Shown: positions 19,442 to 29,633 of the stretch, in pieces
How positions within the stretch are numbered: the stretch's first letter is position 1
How the letters are laid out: every line of letters starts with the position of its first letter
Assembly (NCBI RefSeq): GCF_015840715.1
Contig: NZ_CP060397.1
Location: 3,120,686 to 3,184,685 of the forward strand
Direction: 5' to 3'
DNA length: 64,000 nucleotides
Source: Synechococcus sp. CBW1004
Lineage (GTDB): Bacteria > Cyanobacteriota > Cyanobacteriia > PCC-6307 > Cyanobiaceae
Position numbers and translations under genes: made by a program
The notes under the pieces: generated by a model
Databases searched by the model: none
Told to the model about the DNA's origin: nothing
What the model saw: only the letters and a program-made list of their open reading frames with translations

Positions 19442-19792
19442 TCAGACCAGCTCGATGATCGCCATCTCGGCGTTGTCACCACGACGGCGGACTGTGCGGA
19501 TGATGCGGGTGTAGCCACCGTTGCGCTCGCCATAGCGCTCCTGCGCCTTGTCGAAGAGGGCATGCACCAGCTGTTTGTCGTAGATGTAACCCATGGCACG
19601 GCGTCGGGCCGCGAGGCTGCCCTCCTTGGCCAGGCTGATCATGCGCTCGGTTTCATCGCGCAGGGCTTTGGCGCGGGCCTTGGTCGTGGTGACGCGACCC
19701 TCACGGATCAGCTGGGTGGTGAGACCACGCAGCATGGCCTTGCGTTGGTCGGCGGGGCGTCCCAGGAGCGGGACTCGGCACTGGTGTCGCAT
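19442..19792 (-). CDS. rplQ: 50S ribosomal protein L17
   Basis: The 116-residue product starts [20 protein letters not shown] and contains [21 protein letters not shown], the highly conserved L17 N-terminal half. It binds near the tunnel exit of the 50S subunit. It follows rpoA by 53 bases, the normal bacterial order, and precedes a strong terminator. Confidence 0.98.
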   Translation of the reverse strand: MRHQCRVPLLGRPADQRKAMLRGLTTQLIREGRVTTTKARAKALRDETERMISLAKEGSLAARRRAMGYIYDKQLVHALFDKAQERYGERNGGYTRIIRTVRRRGDNAEMAIIELV

Positions 19793-19845
19793 GGTTCAGG
19801 TGGGAATCAAGGTCGCGTCTTGTGAAGGGTTGAGCCTCTCGATGC

Positions 19846-20784
19846 TCAGGCTGTCGTCCGGCTCTGGGGCAGCGAGATTCCGATGCGCTCGAGCGCTTCG
19901 ATCACCTCATCGGCCGACTTGGAGCCGAAGTTCTTGATCTCCAGCAGATCTTCGTAGCTGAAGCCCATCAGGTCGGAGACGGAGTTGACCTGGGCACGCT
20001 TGAGGCAGTTGTAGGCGCGCACCGACAGGTTGAGCTCCTCCAGGGGGATCTGGGCCTCGGCGGAAGGCTCGGGCTCCAGCCCAGGCTCCTCGGCCATGGT
20101 GAGGCTGGCGAGGGGCTGGATCAGGCTGATCAGATAATTGGCCGCCTGAGCCATCGCATCATCGGGGGTGATGCTGCCGTTGGTCTCGATCTCCAGGCGC
20201 AGCCGCTCGCGTGCGGAGCCGCCCTCACCGACGGCCGTTTCGTCAACGCTGTAATTGACGCGGCGCACCGGCATGAACACGGCATCGATCTGGAGAAGAT
20301 CAATGGCGCTGGTGTCCTCCTGATGGCGGTCGACCGGGCGATAGCCGACGCCCCTCTCGACGTGAACCTCCATCTCCAGGCTGTGGCCTTCGGCCACCAC
20401 GGCGATCGGGCGGGCGCCATCAATCACCTGGACCTGCGATGAGAACTGCAGATCGGAGGCGGTGACGGTGGTGGGGCCGTTGACGATCAGACGGCCGATC
20501 TCCAGTTCGCGGCTGCGGCTGTTGACCGGGATTGATTTGCAGTTCAGCAGGATGTCGAGAACGTCCTCACGCACACCGGGCACAGTGGCGTATTCATGGT
20601 TGACGCCGGCGATGCGCACGGCGGTGATCGCGCTGCCTTCGAGGCCGCCGATCAGCACACGACGGAGGGCGGTGCCCAGAGTTGTCGCCTGGCCACGCTC
20701 CAGCGGGCCGATCAGGAAGACGCCCGTCTGGGAACGGTCGTCGGCAACCCGGTGCTCGACACGGTCGATCTGGTACTGCAACAC
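19846..20784 (-). CDS. rpoA: DNA-directed RNA polymerase alpha subunit
   Basis: Alpha dimerises to nucleate RNA polymerase assembly, and its C-terminal domain contacts UP elements and activators. The 312-residue product has the N-terminal assembly domain ([35 protein letters not shown]) at about residues 1-230. An acidic proline-rich linker leads into the C-terminal domain ([36 protein letters not shown]). Length is typical. It lies between rpsK and rplQ in the alpha-operon order. Confidence 0.99.
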   Translation of the reverse strand: MLQYQIDRVEHRVADDRSQTGVFLIGPLERGQATTLGTALRRVLIGGLEGSAITAVRIAGVNHEYATVPGVREDVLDILLNCKSIPVNSRSRELEIGRLIVNGPTTVTASDLQFSSQVQVIDGARPIAVVAEGHSLEMEVHVERGVGYRPVDRHQEDTSAIDLLQIDAVFMPVRRVNYSVDETAVGEGGSARERLRLEIETNGSITPDDAMAQAANYLISLIQPLASLTMAEEPGLEPEPSAEAQIPLEELNLSVRAYNCLKRAQVNSVSDLMGFSYEDLLEIKNFGSKSADEVIEALERIGISLPQSRTTA

Positions 20785-20867
20785 GGTCAGGGGAGACGGA
20801 AAGGGAACGGTGCCACGGAGTGGGTGTGGCGGAGCCGCGGAACGCAGGCGCGGAGTTGAATCCGGAA

Positions 20868-21260
20868 TCAGACGCGGCGGCGCTTCGAACGGCGGCAGCC
20901 GTTGTGGGGCAGCGGGGTGACGTCACGGATCAGGGTGATCTCCAGGCCAGCCACCTGCAGGGCCCGGATCGCCGTTTCCCGGCCGGAACCGGGACCGCGC
21001 ACCAAAACCTCGATCTGGCGCATGCCCTGCTCGAGAGCCCGTCGTGCGGCTGCTTCGGCGGCGGTCTGGGCGGCGAACGGGGTCCCCTTGCGGGCGCCCT
21101 TGAAGCCGCTTGCGCCGGCGGAGGACCAGCTGATCACTTCACCGGCGGTGTCAGTGATCGAGACGATCGTGTTGTTGAAGGTGCTCTGGATGTGGGCGAC
21201 GCCGTTGGGGACGTTGCGCTTGGCCTTCTTGGGGCCGGTTTTCTTGGCGGGCTTGGCCAT
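20868..21260 (-). CDS. rpsK: 30S ribosomal protein S11
   Basis: The 130-residue protein has a lysine-rich N-terminus and then [37 protein letters not shown] and [16 protein letters not shown], all diagnostic of S11 in the 30S platform near the 3' end of 16S rRNA. It ends with the expected basic RRSKRRRV. The 111-base gap to rpsM holds a structured hairpin described separately. Confidence 0.98.
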   Translation of the reverse strand: MAKPAKKTGPKKAKRNVPNGVAHIQSTFNNTIVSITDTAGEVISWSSAGASGFKGARKGTPFAAQTAAEAAARRALEQGMRQIEVLVRGPGSGRETAIRALQVAGLEITLIRDVTPLPHNGCRRSKRRRV

Positions 21261-21308
21261 GGAGAAGCCCTGCAGCAGCAGGGAGGTGATCGTGGGACGA
21301 AAGCAGGT

Positions 21309-21355
21309 GGTTCCGGTGACGCCCGTTGTGCCGCTGGCGGCAGGGCGGCGGAACC
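21309..21355 (-). promoter_or_regulatory. structured hairpin in the rpsM-rpsK leader gap
   Basis: GGTTCCG (21309-21315) pairs with CGGAACC (21349-21355). Inside, CGCCC pairs with GGGCG and TGCCGC with GCGGCA, giving a long stepped hairpin just before rpsK in the transcript. There is no T run, so it is not a normal terminator. A role in RNA processing or translational control is possible but unproved. Confidence 0.3.
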
Positions 21356-21371
21356 GGGGGGATGCGGCGGC

Positions 21372-21737
21372 TTACTTCTTCTTGCCGGCCACAGTTTTGC
21401 GGGCACCTCGGCGGGTACGCGCATTGGTGCGGGTGCGCTGGCCGCGAACCGGCAGGCCCATGCGATGGCGGCGGCCACGCAGGCAGCCGATGTCCTGAAG
21501 ACGCTTGAGGGCCATGCCCTCTTCGCGCCGCAGGTCGCCCTCAAGGGTGAAGGCCTCGGCGGCATTACGCAGCTTCTGCACATCGGCGTCGCTGAGGTCC
21601 TTGACGCGGGTGTCAGGGTTGACGCCGGTCTTGGCCAGAATCTTTTTGGCTCGGGTCAGACCGATGCCGTACACGTAGGTGAGAGAAATCTCAATCCTCT
21701 TGTCGCGAGGGATGTCGATACCGGCGATCCGGGCCAC
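21372..21737 (-). CDS. rpsM: 30S ribosomal protein S13
   Basis: The 121-residue product begins [20 protein letters not shown] and contains [17 protein letters not shown] and [20 protein letters not shown], the S13 signatures, with a lysine-rich tail that touches tRNA in the 30S head. Order rpmJ-rpsM-rpsK-rpoA-rplQ is the standard alpha arrangement. Confidence 0.98.
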   Translation of the reverse strand: MARIAGIDIPRDKRIEISLTYVYGIGLTRAKKILAKTGVNPDTRVKDLSDADVQKLRNAAEAFTLEGDLRREEGMALKRLQDIGCLRGRRHRMGLPVRGQRTRTNARTRRGARKTVAGKKK

Positions 21738-21840
21738 GTGGAAAAACGAACAGGGGGCAGGGGGGTCCGCCGAGGCGGAGCTTGAAGCGTTCTGGAAGCG
21801 GGCGGTTCACCGGAGCGTGAACCGCGCAGCGAGGGAAGGG

Positions 21841-21954
21841 TCAGCCCTGGCGCTGCTTGTGCTTCGGGTTGGTGCAGATCACCATCACCCGGCCGTGGCG
21901 ACGGATCACCCGGCACTTGTCGCACATCTTCTTGACTGAGGCACGCACCTTCAT
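21841..21954 (-). CDS. rpmJ: 50S ribosomal protein L36
   Basis: This 37-residue protein is short and easily missed, but its sequence is unmistakable: it starts [19 protein letters not shown] and ends HKQRQG. The Cys-x-x-Cys plus Cys and His ligands form the zinc site of the classical L36, which binds 23S rRNA. It lies between adk and rpsM on the same strand. Confidence 0.97.
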   Translation of the reverse strand: MKVRASVKKMCDKCRVIRRHGRVMVICTNPKHKQRQG

Positions 21955-22010
21955 GGGATCTGTGCTCTGCGAATTTGCAAACAAACAGCCTACCATGTGG
22001 TGGAGCAGCC

Positions 22011-22562
22011 TCAGGCCTTCGTGAGCGTCGTGATCCGGGCTGCGATCTCCTCGACGGTGCCTGCGGCCTCAACGGCCTGCAGCAGGCCCAGGTCGCGGTA
22101 GTGGCTGATCAGGGGGGTGGTCTGCTCGCGGTAGACCGTGAGACGGTGGCGGATCACCCCCTCGTTGTCGTCGCTCCGGCCGCGGCTGAGCAGGCGCTGG
22201 ATCAGCAACGCGTCGTCAAGCTCCATCAGCACCACCAGTTCGATGGGCTGGCCGAGCTCCAGAAGCAGGGCATCAAGGGCCTCCGCCTGGGAAAGATTGC
22301 GGGGGAAGCCGTCCAGCAGCCAGCCGCCGCTGCACTGCTGCAGGCGTGAGCGCACGATGGCGAGCACCAGTTCGTCGCTGACCAGTTCGCCGCGTGCCAT
22401 CACGGCCTCGGCCTGGCGACCCAGTTCACTGCCGACCTGAACTTCGGCCCGCAGCAGATCGCCGGTCGAAAGGTGCAGCAGGCCCTGGGACTCGGCCAGC
22501 AGCTGGGCCTGAGTGCCCTTGCCGGCTCCGGGGGGACCGAGAAAGAGGAGGCGTTGCTTCAT
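22011..22562 (-). CDS. adk: adenylate kinase
   Basis: Adk interconverts ATP and AMP with two ADP. The 183-residue protein has the P-loop [10 protein letters not shown] (residues 9-18), the AMP-binding [11 protein letters not shown], and [10 protein letters not shown]. It lacks the long zinc-type LID insertion, so it is the short form usual in cyanobacteria. It is placed after secY in the cluster, as in many bacteria. Confidence 0.97.
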   Translation of the reverse strand: MKQRLLFLGPPGAGKGTQAQLLAESQGLLHLSTGDLLRAEVQVGSELGRQAEAVMARGELVSDELVLAIVRSRLQQCSGGWLLDGFPRNLSQAEALDALLLELGQPIELVVLMELDDALLIQRLLSRGRSDDNEGVIRHRLTVYREQTTPLISHYRDLGLLQAVEAAGTVEEIAARITTLTKA

Positions 22563-22605
22563 GGCGGAGGGGAGGAGAGGGGAGAGGGGCTCGTCGGGAA
22601 GGCGG

Positions 22606-23925
22606 TCATTGCCGCACCATGCCCTCGTAGCGCTGGGAGATCACGTAGGTCTGAACCTGCTTGGCGGTGTCAATGGCGACGCCCACCAGGATCAGCAGGG
22701 AGGTCGCCCCGAGACCCTGGAATGTCCGCACCTGGGTGGCCCCTTCAACGGCCGAAGGGATGATCGCCACCGCACCGAGGAACAGGCCGCCCAGCAGAGT
22801 GAGGCGGTTCTGGACACCCATCAGATAGTCGGCCGTGGCCGAGCCTGGCCTGACGCCGGGGATCGCGACGCCCCCTCGCTTGAGATTGGTGGCGATGTCG
22901 ACCGGATTGACCGTGAGCGAGGCGTAGAAGAAGCCGAAGCCCAGGATCAGGCCGAAGAAGACCAGGGCGTACAGCCAGGGGGTGCTGCTGTTGGGGCTCA
23001 GGTAGCCCGCCACCTTGATCAACCAGCTGCTGCGGGTGAGGTTGGCGATCGTCAGGGGCAGGAACACCACCGCCGAGGCGAAGATGATCGGCATCACACC
23101 GCCGGCGTTGAGCTTCAGAGGGAGATAGCTCTGGCGGGAGCTCAGCATGCCGGAGCCTCCCACCTGGCGTTTGGCGCTGACGATCGGGATGCGTCGGCTG
23201 CCTTCCTGCACGAAGATGATGCCGATGATCGTCACCAGAAAGACGAGCACGAGCACCACGATGCCGCCGACGGTGCTGCGGTCACCCGTCTGAGCCAGCT
23301 GAATGGTGGAGCCCAGCGCCTTCGGCAGCGTGGCGACGATGTTGATGAAGATCACCAGGGAGGCGCCCTGGCCGATGCCGCGTTCGGTGATCACCTCGCT
23401 GATCCACATCACCACCATCGAGCCCGTCACCAGTGCCAGGGAGGTCTGCAGCACGAACAGCCAGTCGGGCAGACCCGGCAGGGCGTACTGGCGCAGGATC
23501 AGGGCGAAGACGACGCTCTGCAGGATGCCCCAGCCGAGCGCGACGTAGCGCGTGATCTGGGCGATCTTGCGCCGACCGGCCTCACCCTCATTCTTCTGCA
23601 GATCCTCCAGCTGAGGCAGAGCTGCGGTGAGCAGCTGCAGGATGATCGAGGCGTTGATGAACGGCAGGATTCCGAGGGCGAAGACCCCCAGCGTCGAGAG
23701 GCCGCCGCCGGTGAAGATGTCGAGGAAGCCGATCAGCTGGCCGCCGCGGGACAGAAAGTCCTGGAAGGCAACGCGATCGATCCCGGGCACGGGGATGTAG
23801 ATCCCCAGCCGAACCAGCATCAGCAGGCCCAGGGTGGTGAGCACCCGATCCCGGAGGGTCTTGGCCTGGAACAGCTGGCTGAGGATTTCAGCGGCGCTTG
23901 GATTGCGCCCCCTGCTGACGACCAT
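22606..23925 (-). CDS. secY: preprotein translocase subunit SecY
   Basis: SecY is the protein-conducting channel of the Sec pathway in the cytoplasmic and thylakoid membranes. The 439-residue protein has about ten hydrophobic helices and the expected motifs YIPVPGID, PFINASIILQLL, RRIPIVSAKRQVGG and GLILGFGFFYASLTVNP. It follows rplO across a 122-base gap that contains an attenuator-like hairpin. Length and order are normal. Confidence 0.98.
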   Translation of the reverse strand: MVVSRGRNPSAAEILSQLFQAKTLRDRVLTTLGLLMLVRLGIYIPVPGIDRVAFQDFLSRGGQLIGFLDIFTGGGLSTLGVFALGILPFINASIILQLLTAALPQLEDLQKNEGEAGRRKIAQITRYVALGWGILQSVVFALILRQYALPGLPDWLFVLQTSLALVTGSMVVMWISEVITERGIGQGASLVIFINIVATLPKALGSTIQLAQTGDRSTVGGIVVLVLVFLVTIIGIIFVQEGSRRIPIVSAKRQVGGSGMLSSRQSYLPLKLNAGGVMPIIFASAVVFLPLTIANLTRSSWLIKVAGYLSPNSSTPWLYALVFFGLILGFGFFYASLTVNPVDIATNLKRGGVAIPGVRPGSATADYLMGVQNRLTLLGGLFLGAVAIIPSAVEGATQVRTFQGLGATSLLILVGVAIDTAKQVQTYVISQRYEGMVRQ

Positions 23926-23976
23926 GGGGGAGAAGGGAGGGAAGGAAGAGGCCCGCGGATCGGGGCCGGAACGCAG

Positions 23977-24015
23977 AAAGAGCCGCCTGCCGACCGGGGG
24001 GGGGGCAGACGGCTC
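23977..24015 (-). promoter_or_regulatory. attenuator-like hairpin between rplO and secY
   Basis: On the minus strand a 12-base stem with one mismatch (24004-24015 with 23980-23991) encloses a loop containing a run of C (ten G on the plus strand at about 23996-24005). It is followed by TTT. It resembles a weak terminator inside the operon and could lower secY output relative to the ribosomal genes. The G run is also prone to slippage and sequencing error. Confidence 0.4.
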
Positions 24016-24047
24016 CGAACCTTAGGGGTTCAAGGCTGGCAAGGACC

Positions 24048-24509
24048 TCAGACCGGAGTCTCGCAGGTGCCGCCAGCTGCTTCAATCTTCTGGCGGGCCG
24101 CCTCGCTGAAGGCATCGGCCTGGACCGTCAGCTTCACCTTGAGATCGCCACTGCCCAGGATCTTCAGCGGCTGATCGGCGGCGGGCTTGGTCAGCAGGCC
24201 GGCTTCCACCAGGGAGGTGAGGTTGACGGTGCTGCCTGCCTTGAGTTCGGCCAGCTTGCCCACGTTGATCACCGTGTAGGTGGTGGGATTGACCAGCGGG
24301 AAGTGCTTGAGCTTCGGCACCCGGCGGTACAGGGGCATCTGACCGCCCTCAAAGCCTGGGCGGGTGGGACGGCCGGAGCGGGACTTCTGGCCCCGCATGC
24401 CGAAGCCGCAGCTGGCGCCCTGACCGGCGGCAATGCCGCGACCCTTGCGGGTCTTGCGGCGCCGGGCTCCGGGTTGGGGCTGGAGACTGTTGAGAGAGAA
24501 GGATGTCAT
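24048..24509 (-). CDS. rplO: 50S ribosomal protein L15
   Basis: The 153-residue protein begins [20 protein letters not shown] and has [20 protein letters not shown] and [18 protein letters not shown], the L15 signatures, within a glycine/arginine-rich N-terminal extension that penetrates the 50S core. rpsE lies eight bases upstream. As in other cyanobacteria, there is no rpmD (L30) between rpsE and rplO. Confidence 0.98.
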   Translation of the reverse strand: MTSFSLNSLQPQPGARRRKTRKGRGIAAGQGASCGFGMRGQKSRSGRPTRPGFEGGQMPLYRRVPKLKHFPLVNPTTYTVINVGKLAELKAGSTVNLTSLVEAGLLTKPAADQPLKILGSGDLKVKLTVQADAFSEAARQKIEAAGGTCETPV

Positions 24510-24517
24510 CGGGGACC

Positions 24518-25162
24518 TCAGGAGTAGATCTGCTCGAGGGAGATGCCCCGCTCCTTGGCGGTCTCCTTGTGGGTGCGCAGGGCGGCCAGGGCTTCCATGG
24601 CGGCACGGGCGTTGTTGAGCGGCGTCTTGGAGCCAAGCCGCTTGGCCAGCACGTTCTTGATGCCTGCGAGCTCAAGCACCGTGCGGATCGAACCGCCGGC
24701 GATCACCCCTGTACCGGGAGCGGCCGGACGAATCAGAACGCTGGCGGCGCCGTCGCGGCCGTTGCTGATCGTGGGGATGGAGCTGGTGCGGGTGAGGGGC
24801 ACCTTAACGAGATGCTTCTTGCCATCGGCCACGCCCTTGCGGACAGCGCCGATGACATCGCCGGCCTTGCCGACGCCCACGCCCACCTGACCGCGCTCAT
24901 TGCCGACAACGACGATGGCTCGGAAGCTCATCTTCTTGCCGCCCTTGACGGTCTTGGAGACGCGGCGGATCTGAACCACGCGTTCCTGCCATTCGCTGTC
25001 GCGTTCCTGGCCTCGGCGGTTGTCGCGGCCCCGGCCACCGCCGCGGCGGTCGCGGTCGCCCTTGCCGCCACCGCGGCGATCCTGCTGCTGGCCCTCGGCC
25101 GCTGCGGGGACATCGCTGGCGGCCGGGATGTCGCCGGTCTGGATCTGGTCGTTGGTTTCCAT
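24518..25162 (-). CDS. rpsE: 30S ribosomal protein S5 with an RG-rich N-terminal extension
   Basis: S5 is a decoding-fidelity protein of the 30S subunit. The conserved part ([60 protein letters not shown]) begins near residue 58 of 214. Before it lies a low-complexity tail rich in Gln, Asp, Arg and Gly (for example [19 protein letters not shown]). I chose the ATG at 25162, which begins [11 protein letters not shown]; the frame upstream is not conserved. The basic extension is unusually repetitive and may bind RNA. Confidence 0.97.
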   Translation of the reverse strand: METNDQIQTGDIPAASDVPAAAEGQQQDRRGGGKGDRDRRGGGRGRDNRRGQERDSEWQERVVQIRRVSKTVKGGKKMSFRAIVVVGNERGQVGVGVGKAGDVIGAVRKGVADGKKHLVKVPLTRTSSIPTISNGRDGAASVLIRPAAPGTGVIAGGSIRTVLELAGIKNVLAKRLGSKTPLNNARAAMEALAALRTHKETAKERGISLEQIYS

Positions 25163-25175
25163 GGTGAGCGCAGGA

Positions 25176-25541
25176 TCAGAACTGAAGGCCCGCTTCCCGG
25201 GCGGCATCGGCCAGGGCCTTGACCCTTCCGTGGTACAGATTGCCGCCGCGATCGAAGACCACCTTCTCGATGCCCTTGGCGAGGGCACGCTTGGCGACCA
25301 GCTGGCCGACAGCGGCGGATGCGGAGCAGGTGGAACCGGCGTCGAGGTCGGAGCGAAGGTCCTTGTCGAGGGTCGACGCCGAGCACAGAGTGCTCTGGGC
25401 GTCGTCGTCGATCACCTGGGCGTAGATGTGATTGTTGGAACGGAACACCGCCAGCCTGGGCCGGTCGGCTGTGCCGGAGAGCAGACGGCGCAGGCGGCGA
25501 TGGCGCTTCTGGGTCTGCTGTTTGCGGGAGAGGGTGGACAT
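25176..25541 (-). CDS. rplR: 50S ribosomal protein L18
   Basis: The 121-residue protein has the 5S-rRNA-binding L18 pattern: basic N-terminus ([19 protein letters not shown]), [20 protein letters not shown], and [20 protein letters not shown] at the C-terminus. It is 13 bases upstream of rpsE in the spc order. Confidence 0.98.
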   Translation of the reverse strand: MSTLSRKQQTQKRHRRLRRLLSGTADRPRLAVFRSNNHIYAQVIDDDAQSTLCSASTLDKDLRSDLDAGSTCSASAAVGQLVAKRALAKGIEKVVFDRGGNLYHGRVKALADAAREAGLQF

Positions 25542-25575
25542 GGGTGAGTCAGGCTAACGGTGCTCGGGCAGACCT

Positions 25576-26115
25576 CTATTTCTTGCCGGTCTTACCGGCC
25601 TTGCGCAGGATCTTCTCGCCCTCGTACTTGATGCCCTTGCCCTTGTAGGGCTCAGGCGGGCGGATGGCGCGGATCTTGGCGGCTTCATTGCCCACCAGTT
25701 CCTTGTCGGGGCCGGAGACGAGCACGGTGGTGTTGTTCTCGACCGCAAAACTGACTCCCTCAGGGGGAATCATCTCGACAGGGTGGCTGTAGCCGGCGTT
25801 CACCACCAGCTTTTTGCCCTGCACCGAGGCGCGATAGCCCACACCGATGATCTCGAGCTTGCGGGTGAAGCCCTGGCTGACGCCCTCGACCATGTTGGCC
25901 ACGAGGGTGCGGCTGAGGCCGTGACGCTCACGGGAGCGGCGCGATTCGCTGCTGGGGCTGACCACCAGCGTGTTGCCGTCCTGGCTGATGGCCACTCCCT
26001 CGGGGAGGGTGCGGCTGAGTTCGCCCTTGGGTCCCTTCACCGTCACAGCGAGGCCGTCAAGGTTGACGCTCACCTTGTCGGGGATGGGGATGGGTGCTTT
26101 ACCGATACGTGACAT
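25576..26115 (-). CDS. rplF: 50S ribosomal protein L6
   Basis: The 179-residue protein begins [19 protein letters not shown], and its C-terminal RNA-binding motif ([19 protein letters not shown]) is canonical. L6 lies at the base of the L7/L12 stalk near the factor-binding site. Its start is 18 bases after the rpsH stop in transcript order. Confidence 0.98.
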   Translation of the reverse strand: MSRIGKAPIPIPDKVSVNLDGLAVTVKGPKGELSRTLPEGVAISQDGNTLVVSPSSESRRSRERHGLSRTLVANMVEGVSQGFTRKLEIIGVGYRASVQGKKLVVNAGYSHPVEMIPPEGVSFAVENNTTVLVSGPDKELVGNEAAKIRAIRPPEPYKGKGIKYEGEKILRKAGKTGKK

Positions 26116-26133
26116 GACGTGTTCCTCCCTGGA

Positions 26134-26535
26134 TCAGTAGACGTAGCAGAGCACTTCGCCACCGACACCCTGCTTGCGGGCGTCGCGGTCGCTCATCACA
26201 CCCCTGGAGGTGGAGATGATCGCCACTCCGAGGCCGCCGAGCACCTTGGGAAGTTGACGGGTGTTCTTGTAGATGCGCAGGCCCGGGCGGCTGACGCGCT
26301 GGACGCGGCGGATGGTTGGCTGGCGCTGCTTGCCGCTGTACTTCAGCTCGAGCACCAGTTGCTTGTTGACACCGTCGCCCTCTTCATTGATGGCGGCGAT
26401 GAAGCCTTCTTGTTGCAGCACATTGGCGATGCTGCGGGACATGCGCGACGCGGGAATGCGGGTGCTTTCGTGGCGCTTCTCACTCGCATTGCGAATGCGG
26501 GTGAGCATGTCGGAAATCGGGTCGTGATTGGCCAT
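26134..26535 (-). CDS. rpsH: 30S ribosomal protein S8
   Basis: The 133-residue protein begins [17 protein letters not shown] and ends [20 protein letters not shown] plus two residues, as expected for S8, which binds the central domain of 16S rRNA. In many bacteria S8 also represses the spc operon by binding its mRNA; whether this happens here is unknown. An upstream extension of the frame was rejected. Confidence 0.98.
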   Translation of the reverse strand: MANHDPISDMLTRIRNASEKRHESTRIPASRMSRSIANVLQQEGFIAAINEEGDGVNKQLVLELKYSGKQRQPTIRRVQRVSRPGLRIYKNTRQLPKVLGGLGVAIISTSRGVMSDRDARKQGVGGEVLCYVY

Positions 26536-26554
26536 GGTCGGATCCGAAAGAGCC

Positions 26555-27094
26555 TCAGTTACTGCGGAACGGCATTCCCAGCTCACGCAGGAGGGCGCGG
26601 CCCTCTTCGTCGTTGCGGGCGCTGGTCACGATGGTCACGTCCATCCCCCGGATGGCGTCGATTTTGTCAAAGGAGATCTCCGGGAAGATGATCTGTTCGC
26701 GGATTCCCAGGGTGTAGTTCCCCCGTCCGTCGAAGCTCTTCGGGCTCACACCGCGGAAGTCGCGGATGCGAGGAAGCGCCAGGTTGATCAGGCGCTCAAG
26801 GAAGGCATACATGCGCTCACCGCGAAGGGTGACAGCAACGCCGATCGGCATTCCCTGGCGGATCTTGAAGCCGGCGATGGCCTTCTTGGCACGCGTCACG
26901 ACCACCTTCTGACCGGTGATCGTGGCGAGTTCGGCAATTGAGGCTTCAAGGGCCTTGGCGTTCTGGGCCGCCTCTCCGAGTCCTCGGTTGACGGTGACCT
27001 TGACCACCTTGGGAACTTCGTGGACGTTGGAGAGACCGAGATCTTTCAGCAACTTCGGCTGAATCGTCTCCCGGTAGCGCTGTTTGAGTGACAT
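26555..27094 (-). CDS. rplE: 50S ribosomal protein L5
   Basis: The 179-residue protein begins [20 protein letters not shown] and contains [35 protein letters not shown] and [20 protein letters not shown], which are diagnostic for L5, the central 5S-rRNA-binding protein. No rpsN (S14) follows it; cyanobacteria normally carry that gene elsewhere. Confidence 0.98.
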   Translation of the reverse strand: MSLKQRYRETIQPKLLKDLGLSNVHEVPKVVKVTVNRGLGEAAQNAKALEASIAELATITGQKVVVTRAKKAIAGFKIRQGMPIGVAVTLRGERMYAFLERLINLALPRIRDFRGVSPKSFDGRGNYTLGIREQIIFPEISFDKIDAIRGMDVTIVTSARNDEEGRALLRELGMPFRSN

Positions 27095-27173
27095 GACGGG
27101 GGGAGGGAGTGCGCTTCTGGACGTGGTCAGAAGGCGGACAGGGAGGAATGAGGGCAGATGCCCGGCTGGGGCC

Positions 27174-27530
27174 TCAGTCGAGGAATTCGCCGGTTTTCTT
27201 GAGTCTGCGCTTCTTGGTGCCGTCCTTGTCGACCACGATTTCGACGCGGCTGGCCACCTTCTGGGCGGTGGAGTAGAGCATCACGTTCGAGGCGTGCAGG
27301 GAGGCCTCTTCCGTGACGATGCGGCCGCTTTCGCCTTCCTGGGTGGGCTTGACGTGGCGGGTGCGCAGATTGACGCCCTGGACAATGACGCGGTTTTCGT
27401 AGGGAAGGGTGCGGAGCACCTCGCCCGTCTTGCCCTTGTCCTTGCCGGCGATCACCTGAACGGTGTCGCCTTTTTTGATGCGCATCTTGATGCGCACCGG
27501 GGTCTTGGCTTTCGGTGTGGCAGTGGCCAT
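27174..27530 (-). CDS. rplX: 50S ribosomal protein L24
   Basis: The 118-residue protein has the KOW motif of L24 ([20 protein letters not shown]), the early assembly initiator of the large subunit, followed by [20 protein letters not shown]. It starts one base after the rplN stop, so the two are almost certainly translationally coupled. Confidence 0.98.
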   Translation of the reverse strand: MATATPKAKTPVRIKMRIKKGDTVQVIAGKDKGKTGEVLRTLPYENRVIVQGVNLRTRHVKPTQEGESGRIVTEEASLHASNVMLYSTAQKVASRVEIVVDKDGTKKRRLKKTGEFLD

Positions 27531-27531
27531 C

Positions 27532-27897
27532 TCAGATCACCTCCGGAGCGAGGGACACGATCTTGGTGAAGTTGCGCTCCCGCAGCTCACGGGCGACCGG
27601 GCCGAACACGCGTGTGCCCTTGGGGTTGTTGTCAGTCCCCAGGATCACGGCGGCGTTGTCGTCGAATCGGATCGAGTTGCCGGTGTCGCGACGCAGGGTG
27701 GCCTTGGTGCGAACCACCACAGCCTTGACCACATCGGACTTCTTGACACCCATGTTGGGCATGGCGTCCTTGACGGCGGCAACGATCACATCGCCCACGT
27801 GGGCATAGCGACGGTTCGTGCCCAGCACGCGGATGCACTGGATGCGCTTGGCGCCGCTGTTGTCAGCGACGGTGAGGAAGGTTTCCTGCTGAATCAT
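27532..27897 (-). CDS. rplN: 50S ribosomal protein L14
   Basis: The 121-residue protein begins [20 protein letters not shown] and includes [20 protein letters not shown] and [17 protein letters not shown], all invariant features of L14 at the subunit interface. The start at 27897 matches the family; a longer frame upstream was rejected. Confidence 0.99.
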   Translation of the reverse strand: MIQQETFLTVADNSGAKRIQCIRVLGTNRRYAHVGDVIVAAVKDAMPNMGVKKSDVVKAVVVRTKATLRRDTGNSIRFDDNAAVILGTDNNPKGTRVFGPVARELRERNFTKIVSLAPEVI

Positions 27898-27910
27898 GGA
27901 TGGTTCCTCC

Positions 27911-28177
27911 TCAGGTGGCGGATGCTGAGCTGCCGGCTGTCCGGTCGAGCACCTCAATCACCTTCCAGCGCTTGGTGCGGCTGAGGGGACGGGTCTCGAT
28001 GATGCGGACGCGGTCACCGACGCGACAGGAATTGTCCTCGTCGTGGACCTTGTAACGGGTGGTGCGGCTGACGGTCTTTTGATAGATGGGATGGGGGAAG
28101 CGGTTCTCCACCGCCACCACCACCGTTTTCTCCATCTTGTCGCTGACGACGACGCCGACCCTTTCCTTGAGTGCCAT
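27911..28177 (-). CDS. rpsQ: 30S ribosomal protein S17
   Basis: The 88-residue protein begins [20 protein letters not shown] and contains [19 protein letters not shown] and [15 protein letters not shown], the S17 OB-fold signature that binds 16S rRNA near its 5' end. The start at 28177 is fixed by the family. Confidence 0.98.
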   Translation of the reverse strand: MALKERVGVVVSDKMEKTVVVAVENRFPHPIYQKTVSRTTRYKVHDEDNSCRVGDRVRIIETRPLSRTKRWKVIEVLDRTAGSSASAT

Positions 28178-28191
28178 GGGATGCGGGGGGA

Positions 28192-28401
28192 TCAGGAGGC
28201 GGCGGAGCGGAGACGCTCCTGTTGCACCGTGTGCAGGTGGGCCAGCTTGATGCGGGCCTCCTTGAAGCGGTGGGGGTGCTCCAGGCGGCGGGTGGCCTGC
28301 TGGAAGCGGAGGTCGAACAGCTCGCGACGGACCTGATCGATCTGTTCGGTGATCTGGCCGTCGGTGAGGGAACGCACCTCGGCGATGCTTGGGCGTGCCA
28401 T
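28192..28401 (-). CDS. rpmC: 50S ribosomal protein L29
   Basis: The 69-residue helical protein contains [20 protein letters not shown] and [18 protein letters not shown], the L29 pattern at the polypeptide exit. It lies two bases from rplP, implying coupled translation. Confidence 0.97.
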   Translation of the reverse strand: MARPSIAEVRSLTDGQITEQIDQVRRELFDLRFQQATRRLEHPHRFKEARIKLAHLHTVQQERLRSAAS

Positions 28402-28403
28402 GG

Positions 28404-28871
28404 TCAGGACTCCACGGTGGCGGATTCAGCGGCCGCTGCAGCCGCCTCACTCTCCTGGTCGGCCAGGGAGAGGAACTTGGTCTTCACGGGCAGCTTGTAC
28501 TGGGCCAGGCGCATGGCTTCCCGAGCGATTTCGGGGGTGATTTCTGCACCGCCCATCTCGAACAGGATGCGGCCCGGCTTGATCACCGCCACCCAGAATT
28601 CGGGGTTGCCCTTACCGGAGCCCATCCGGGTTTCGGCGGGACGCATGGTGATCGGTTTGTCCGGGAAGATGCGGATCCAGATCTTGCCGCCCCGCTTGAC
28701 ATAGCGGGTCATGGCACGACGGCTGGCTTCGATCTGGCGGGAGGTGATCCAGCCACACTCCTGGGCCTGAAGCGCAAAATCACCAAAGGCAATCGTGTTG
28801 CCCCGGGTGGCGATGCCGCGCATGCGGCCCCGCTGCTGCTTACGGAATTTGACGCGTTTTGGACTCAGCAT
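28404..28871 (-). CDS. rplP: 50S ribosomal protein L16
   Basis: The 155-residue protein begins [19 protein letters not shown] and contains [20 protein letters not shown] and [17 protein letters not shown], the L16 signatures near the tRNA acceptor ends. It has an extra alanine/glutamate-rich C-terminal tail of about 15 residues. Confidence 0.98.
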   Translation of the reverse strand: MLSPKRVKFRKQQRGRMRGIATRGNTIAFGDFALQAQECGWITSRQIEASRRAMTRYVKRGGKIWIRIFPDKPITMRPAETRMGSGKGNPEFWVAVIKPGRILFEMGGAEITPEIAREAMRLAQYKLPVKTKFLSLADQESEAAAAAAESATVES

Positions 28872-28885
28872 GGTTCAGGCCTCCC

Positions 28886-29614
28886 TCACTCCTCGTTGGA
28901 GCGATCTTCGAACTGTTGGGGCCGCCGGCTGGTGCGGCGCTTCGGAGCGCCACCCACGGGCAGCTTCTCCTGCTGGCCCGGCAGCACTTCACCCTTGAAC
29001 ACCCACACCTTGATGCCCAGAACCCCGTAAGTGGTGCTGGCCACCTTGGTGGCGTAATCGATGTCGGCCCGCAGTGTGTGCAGGGGAACCCGACCTTCAC
29101 GCGTCCATTCGGTGCGCGCGATCTCGGCGCCGTTGAGGCGACCGCCCACCTGGATCTTCAGACCCAGAACGCCGGCGCGCTGGGCACGCTGCACGGCCAT
29201 GCGCATGACACGGCGGAATGCGACACGCTTTTCCAGCTGCTGAGCGATGTACTCGGCCAGCAGATAGGCGTCGGCGTCAACGCGCTCCACTTCGACCACA
29301 TTGATGCGCACCTGACGGTTGGCATCACCGAGGGTCTTCTGGATGCCGCTGCGCAGCTCCTCGATGCCGCTTCCCTGGCGGCCGACGAGCACGCCGGGGC
29401 GTGCCGTCTTCAGTTCAACTTCAAGCTGGTCGGCCTTGCGGGCGATCAACACGTCGCTGATGCCGGCAGCCGCGTACTTCTTATGAATGAAGCGGCGGAT
29501 GCGGTCATCCTCCTGAAGGAGGGTGGGATAGGTCTTGCTGGGGGCATACCAGCGGGACCGGTGCTCCTGGGTGATCCCCAGGCGCAGGCCGGTTGGATGG
29601 ATCTTGTGTCCCAT
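28886..29614 (-). CDS. rpsC: 30S ribosomal protein S3
   Basis: The 242-residue protein begins [18 protein letters not shown] and has the KH domain ([19 protein letters not shown]) and C-terminal [18 protein letters not shown], the features of S3 at the mRNA entry channel. The basic C-terminal tail is normal for cyanobacteria. The start at 29614 matches the family. Confidence 0.98.
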   Translation of the reverse strand: MGHKIHPTGLRLGITQEHRSRWYAPSKTYPTLLQEDDRIRRFIHKKYAAAGISDVLIARKADQLEVELKTARPGVLVGRQGSGIEELRSGIQKTLGDANRQVRINVVEVERVDADAYLLAEYIAQQLEKRVAFRRVMRMAVQRAQRAGVLGLKIQVGGRLNGAEIARTEWTREGRVPLHTLRADIDYATKVASTTYGVLGIKVWVFKGEVLPGQQEKLPVGGAPKRRTSRRPQQFEDRSNEE

Positions 29615-29633
29615 CGGTCGGTGTCCTCGGGGG

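Noticed and set aside
22513-24174. 553-codon open frame antisense to adk, secY and rplO
   Set aside because: It runs across three certain genes and encodes an Asp/Gln/His-rich shadow sequence.
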